Origin: Basidiobolus meristosporus CBS 931.73
Lineage: Eukaryota; Basidiobolomycota; Basidiobolomycetes; Basidiobolales; Basidiobolaceae
NCBI GenBank assembly: GCA_002104905.1
Contig: MCFE01000404.1
Location: 1 to 64,000, forward strand
DNA length: 64,000 nucleotides
Direction: 5' to 3'
Below the pieces are notes generated by a model. It was not told where the DNA came from, made no database searches, and worked only from the letters and a program-made list of their open reading frames with translations. Position 1 is the first letter of the stretch. The number at the start of each line of letters is the position of its first letter. The position numbers and the translations under genes are program-made. Positions 63,748 through 64,000 of the stretch are shown here, one piece after another.

Positions 63748-64000
63748 ATGCTGATTCTTCGCCTACTACTCATCCTCGGACTCGTGTTTTCAACCATGCA
63801 AGTTTCGGAGACCAACGGACAGAGGCCCACAAACCCCTCGAAAAATCCCATGTATCTTGAGTTTCGTTTTAAGAATGGCCAGTGCACAGATTGGGCGGAC
63901 GCCAGATACTTTCAATTAAGCGGATATCATACAGAGTGGTGGGGAGACGCGCGTGTATGGTCGTACAGAGCTGCAAGAACTAAGGGATGGGTTGTATCCA
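63748..64000 (+). CDS. Secreted CHAP-domain protein, 3' end outside window
   Basis: Only the first 84 codons are in the window. The N-terminus is a signal peptide ('LRLLLILGLVFSTMQVSE' area). From residue ~46 'FKNGQCTDWADARYF' and 'WWGDARVWSYRA' match the start of CHAP amidase/endopeptidase domains: G-Q-C-T-x-W-A with the catalytic Cys, then W-G-x-A-x-x-W. CHAP enzymes cleave peptidoglycan peptides in bacteria and phages. In fungi they are uncommon and usually considered acquired. The catalytic His and the rest of the domain lie beyond the window, so activity cannot be judged. The start is supported by a duplicated TATA box 48-84 bp upstream. Confidence 0.65.
   Translation, partial: MLILRLLLILGLVFSTMQVSETNGQRPTNPSKNPMYLEFRFKNGQCTDWADARYFQLSGYHTEWWGDARVWSYRAARTKGWVVS

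Noticed and set aside
1-64000. tRNA, rRNA or CRISPR features
   Set aside because: A visual search for tRNA B-box words (GGTTCGAATCC type) and rRNA segments on both strands found none, and no regularly spaced direct-repeat array exists. A tRNAscan run would be decisive.

Overview
The window reads as a fungal nuclear chromosome segment. It has spliceosomal introns of about 50-110 nt with GT..AG ends, eukaryotic ribosomal proteins, a signal peptidase subunit, a myosin light chain and the SAGA/NuA4 scaffold Tra1. A slime-mould-type cAMP-receptor-like GPCR, a UPF0658 Golgi protein, a ZRT3-like zinc transporter and TATA-driven small secreted proteins point to an early-diverging, zygomycete-grade fungus. 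This placement is inference; the sequence does not name the species.

Layout. (1) 1-20.8 kb is a transposon graveyard with no live host gene. It holds tandem and inverted degenerate copies of an unidentified ORF, Tnp2-like DNA transposase relics, and a Ty1/Copia element (13999-19755) that is full length at its ends but broken inside. The Copia element has a 5-bp target duplication. It is itself interrupted by a solo LTR (target GCTGC) and by a 734-bp foldback element (target ATT). (2) 20.8-22.9 kb is a GC-richer stretch with no gene I can support. (3) 22.9-64 kb is a compact euchromatic block of about 20 genes: a cAR-like GPCR, RPL12, a metallothionein-like peptide, chorismate mutase ARO7, TRA1 (11 exons, one frame break), SPC1, a protein kinase, two paralogous secreted 8-cysteine proteins (42.7 and 53.2 kb), two orphan genes and a 61-aa peptide gene, a UPF0658 protein, RPL31, an SLC35C2-like transporter, a UBE2C/Ubc11 E2, a PA-TM-RING E3, a myosin essential light chain, a ZRT3-like zinc transporter, cytochrome b5, a secreted acidic protein with 34-aa repeats, and the start of a secreted CHAP-domain protein cut by the window end.

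The genes form no operon or obvious cluster. Thematically there are several secretory-pathway genes (SPC1, UPF0658, SLC35C2-like, cytochrome b5), four secreted products, and two zinc/metal handling genes (metallothionein-like and ZRT3-like). RPL12/metallothionein and TRA1/SPC1 are divergent pairs that share intergenic promoters. Exon boundaries were derived by hand from splice signals; reading-frame arithmetic closes for every multi-exon gene except TRA1, which needs one single-base frame correction.
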